DNA of 6,387 nucleotides from an uncultured Rivibacter sp. Lineage in GTDB: Bacteria > Pseudomonadota > Gammaproteobacteria > Burkholderiales > Burkholderiaceae. The stretch lies in assembly GCA_946480925.1 (NCBI GenBank), contig CAMLLU010000137.1:1-6387 (forward strand), read 5' to 3'. Made by a program: the position numbers and the translations under genes. Positions 6,138-6,387 of the stretch are shown here, piece by piece. The notes beneath the pieces are model-generated. The model ran no database searches. It saw nothing but the letters and a program-made list of their open reading frames with translations, and was not told where the DNA came from. How positions within the stretch are numbered: position 1 is the stretch's first letter; each line of letters starts with the position of its first letter.

Positions 6138-6387
6138 ATGAAACGCTTTTCACACCTCTACACCGAGCTCGACGCCACCACCTCCACCAACGACAAGGTG
6201 GCGGCACTGCAGCGCTACTTCGCGACGGCCGAGCCGCGAGACGCTGCATGGGCCGTGTACTTCCTCGCCGGCGGCAAGCCGCGGCAGGTGCTGCCCACCT
6301 CGCAATTGCGCGTGCTCGCCTGCCAGGCTGCCGGCATCGACGACTGGCTGTTCGAAGAGAGCTACCAGGCCGTGGGCGACCTCGCCG
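6138..6387 (+). CDS. ATP-dependent DNA ligase, N-terminal part (truncated by window)
   Basis: From ATG 6138 the frame stays open to the window edge (83 codons). It begins MKRFSHLYTELDATTSTNDK and continues with AALQRYF, AAWAVYFLAGGKPRQVLPTS, LACQAAGIDDWLFEESYQAVGDLA. This is the N-terminal DNA-binding domain pattern of the bacterial ATP-dependent ligases that partner with the exonuclease type found at 266-1312. These ligases seal nicks in DNA using ATP and are thought to act in repair in the cytoplasm. The catalytic lysine and nucleotidyltransferase motifs would lie beyond the window, so completeness cannot be judged. A 77-bp spacer with no evident structure separates it from the small membrane gene. 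The ribosome site is weak (GCGGCAG just upstream). Family assignment is from remembered similarity of the N-terminus. Confidence 0.85.
   Translation, partial: MKRFSHLYTELDATTSTNDKVAALQRYFATAEPRDAAWAVYFLAGGKPRQVLPTSQLRVLACQAAGIDDWLFEESYQAVGDLA

Overview
The window is high-GC DNA with strong G/C preference at third codon positions. Protein character (DctA, a periplasmic S9 peptidase, an Lhr/ligase-type repair cluster) suggests a betaproteobacterium of the order Burkholderiales, perhaps near Rubrivivax, Leptothrix or Rhizobacter. That placement is inference from protein style, not from a marker gene. Every credible gene is on the + strand; the very long minus-strand open frames are GC-rich shadows.

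Layout. Bases 1-107 are the last 34 codons of an unrecognised gene. Next is a spacer with an imperfect palindromic repeat (125-206). A metallo-beta-lactamase-fold exonuclease of the 'ligase-associated' type follows (266-1312). A 150-bp spacer with a strong dyad (1369-1400) leads into a C4-dicarboxylate/proton symporter, dctA (1463-2830). Then come an exported serine peptidase of the prolyl oligopeptidase family (2895-4955) and an unrecognised 158-residue protein (5049-5525). After a hairpin region there is a very small gene that looks frameshifted (5644-5801), then an 83-residue two-helix membrane protein (5809-6060). The window ends inside the N-terminal domain of an ATP-dependent DNA ligase (from 6138).

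How they work together. The exonuclease and the ATP-dependent ligase belong to a known bacterial repair set (exonuclease, ligase, Lhr-like helicase, metallophosphoesterase), whose genes commonly sit side by side. Here about 4.8 kb of seemingly unrelated transport, peptidase and small-protein genes lies between them. dctA and the peptidase are physiologically independent housekeeping or accessory functions, and no DctB/DctD-like sensor pair is in view.

I see no clearly new multi-gene system. The points most worth a second look are the split repair cluster, the frameshifted small gene beside the small membrane protein, and the dyad upstream of dctA.
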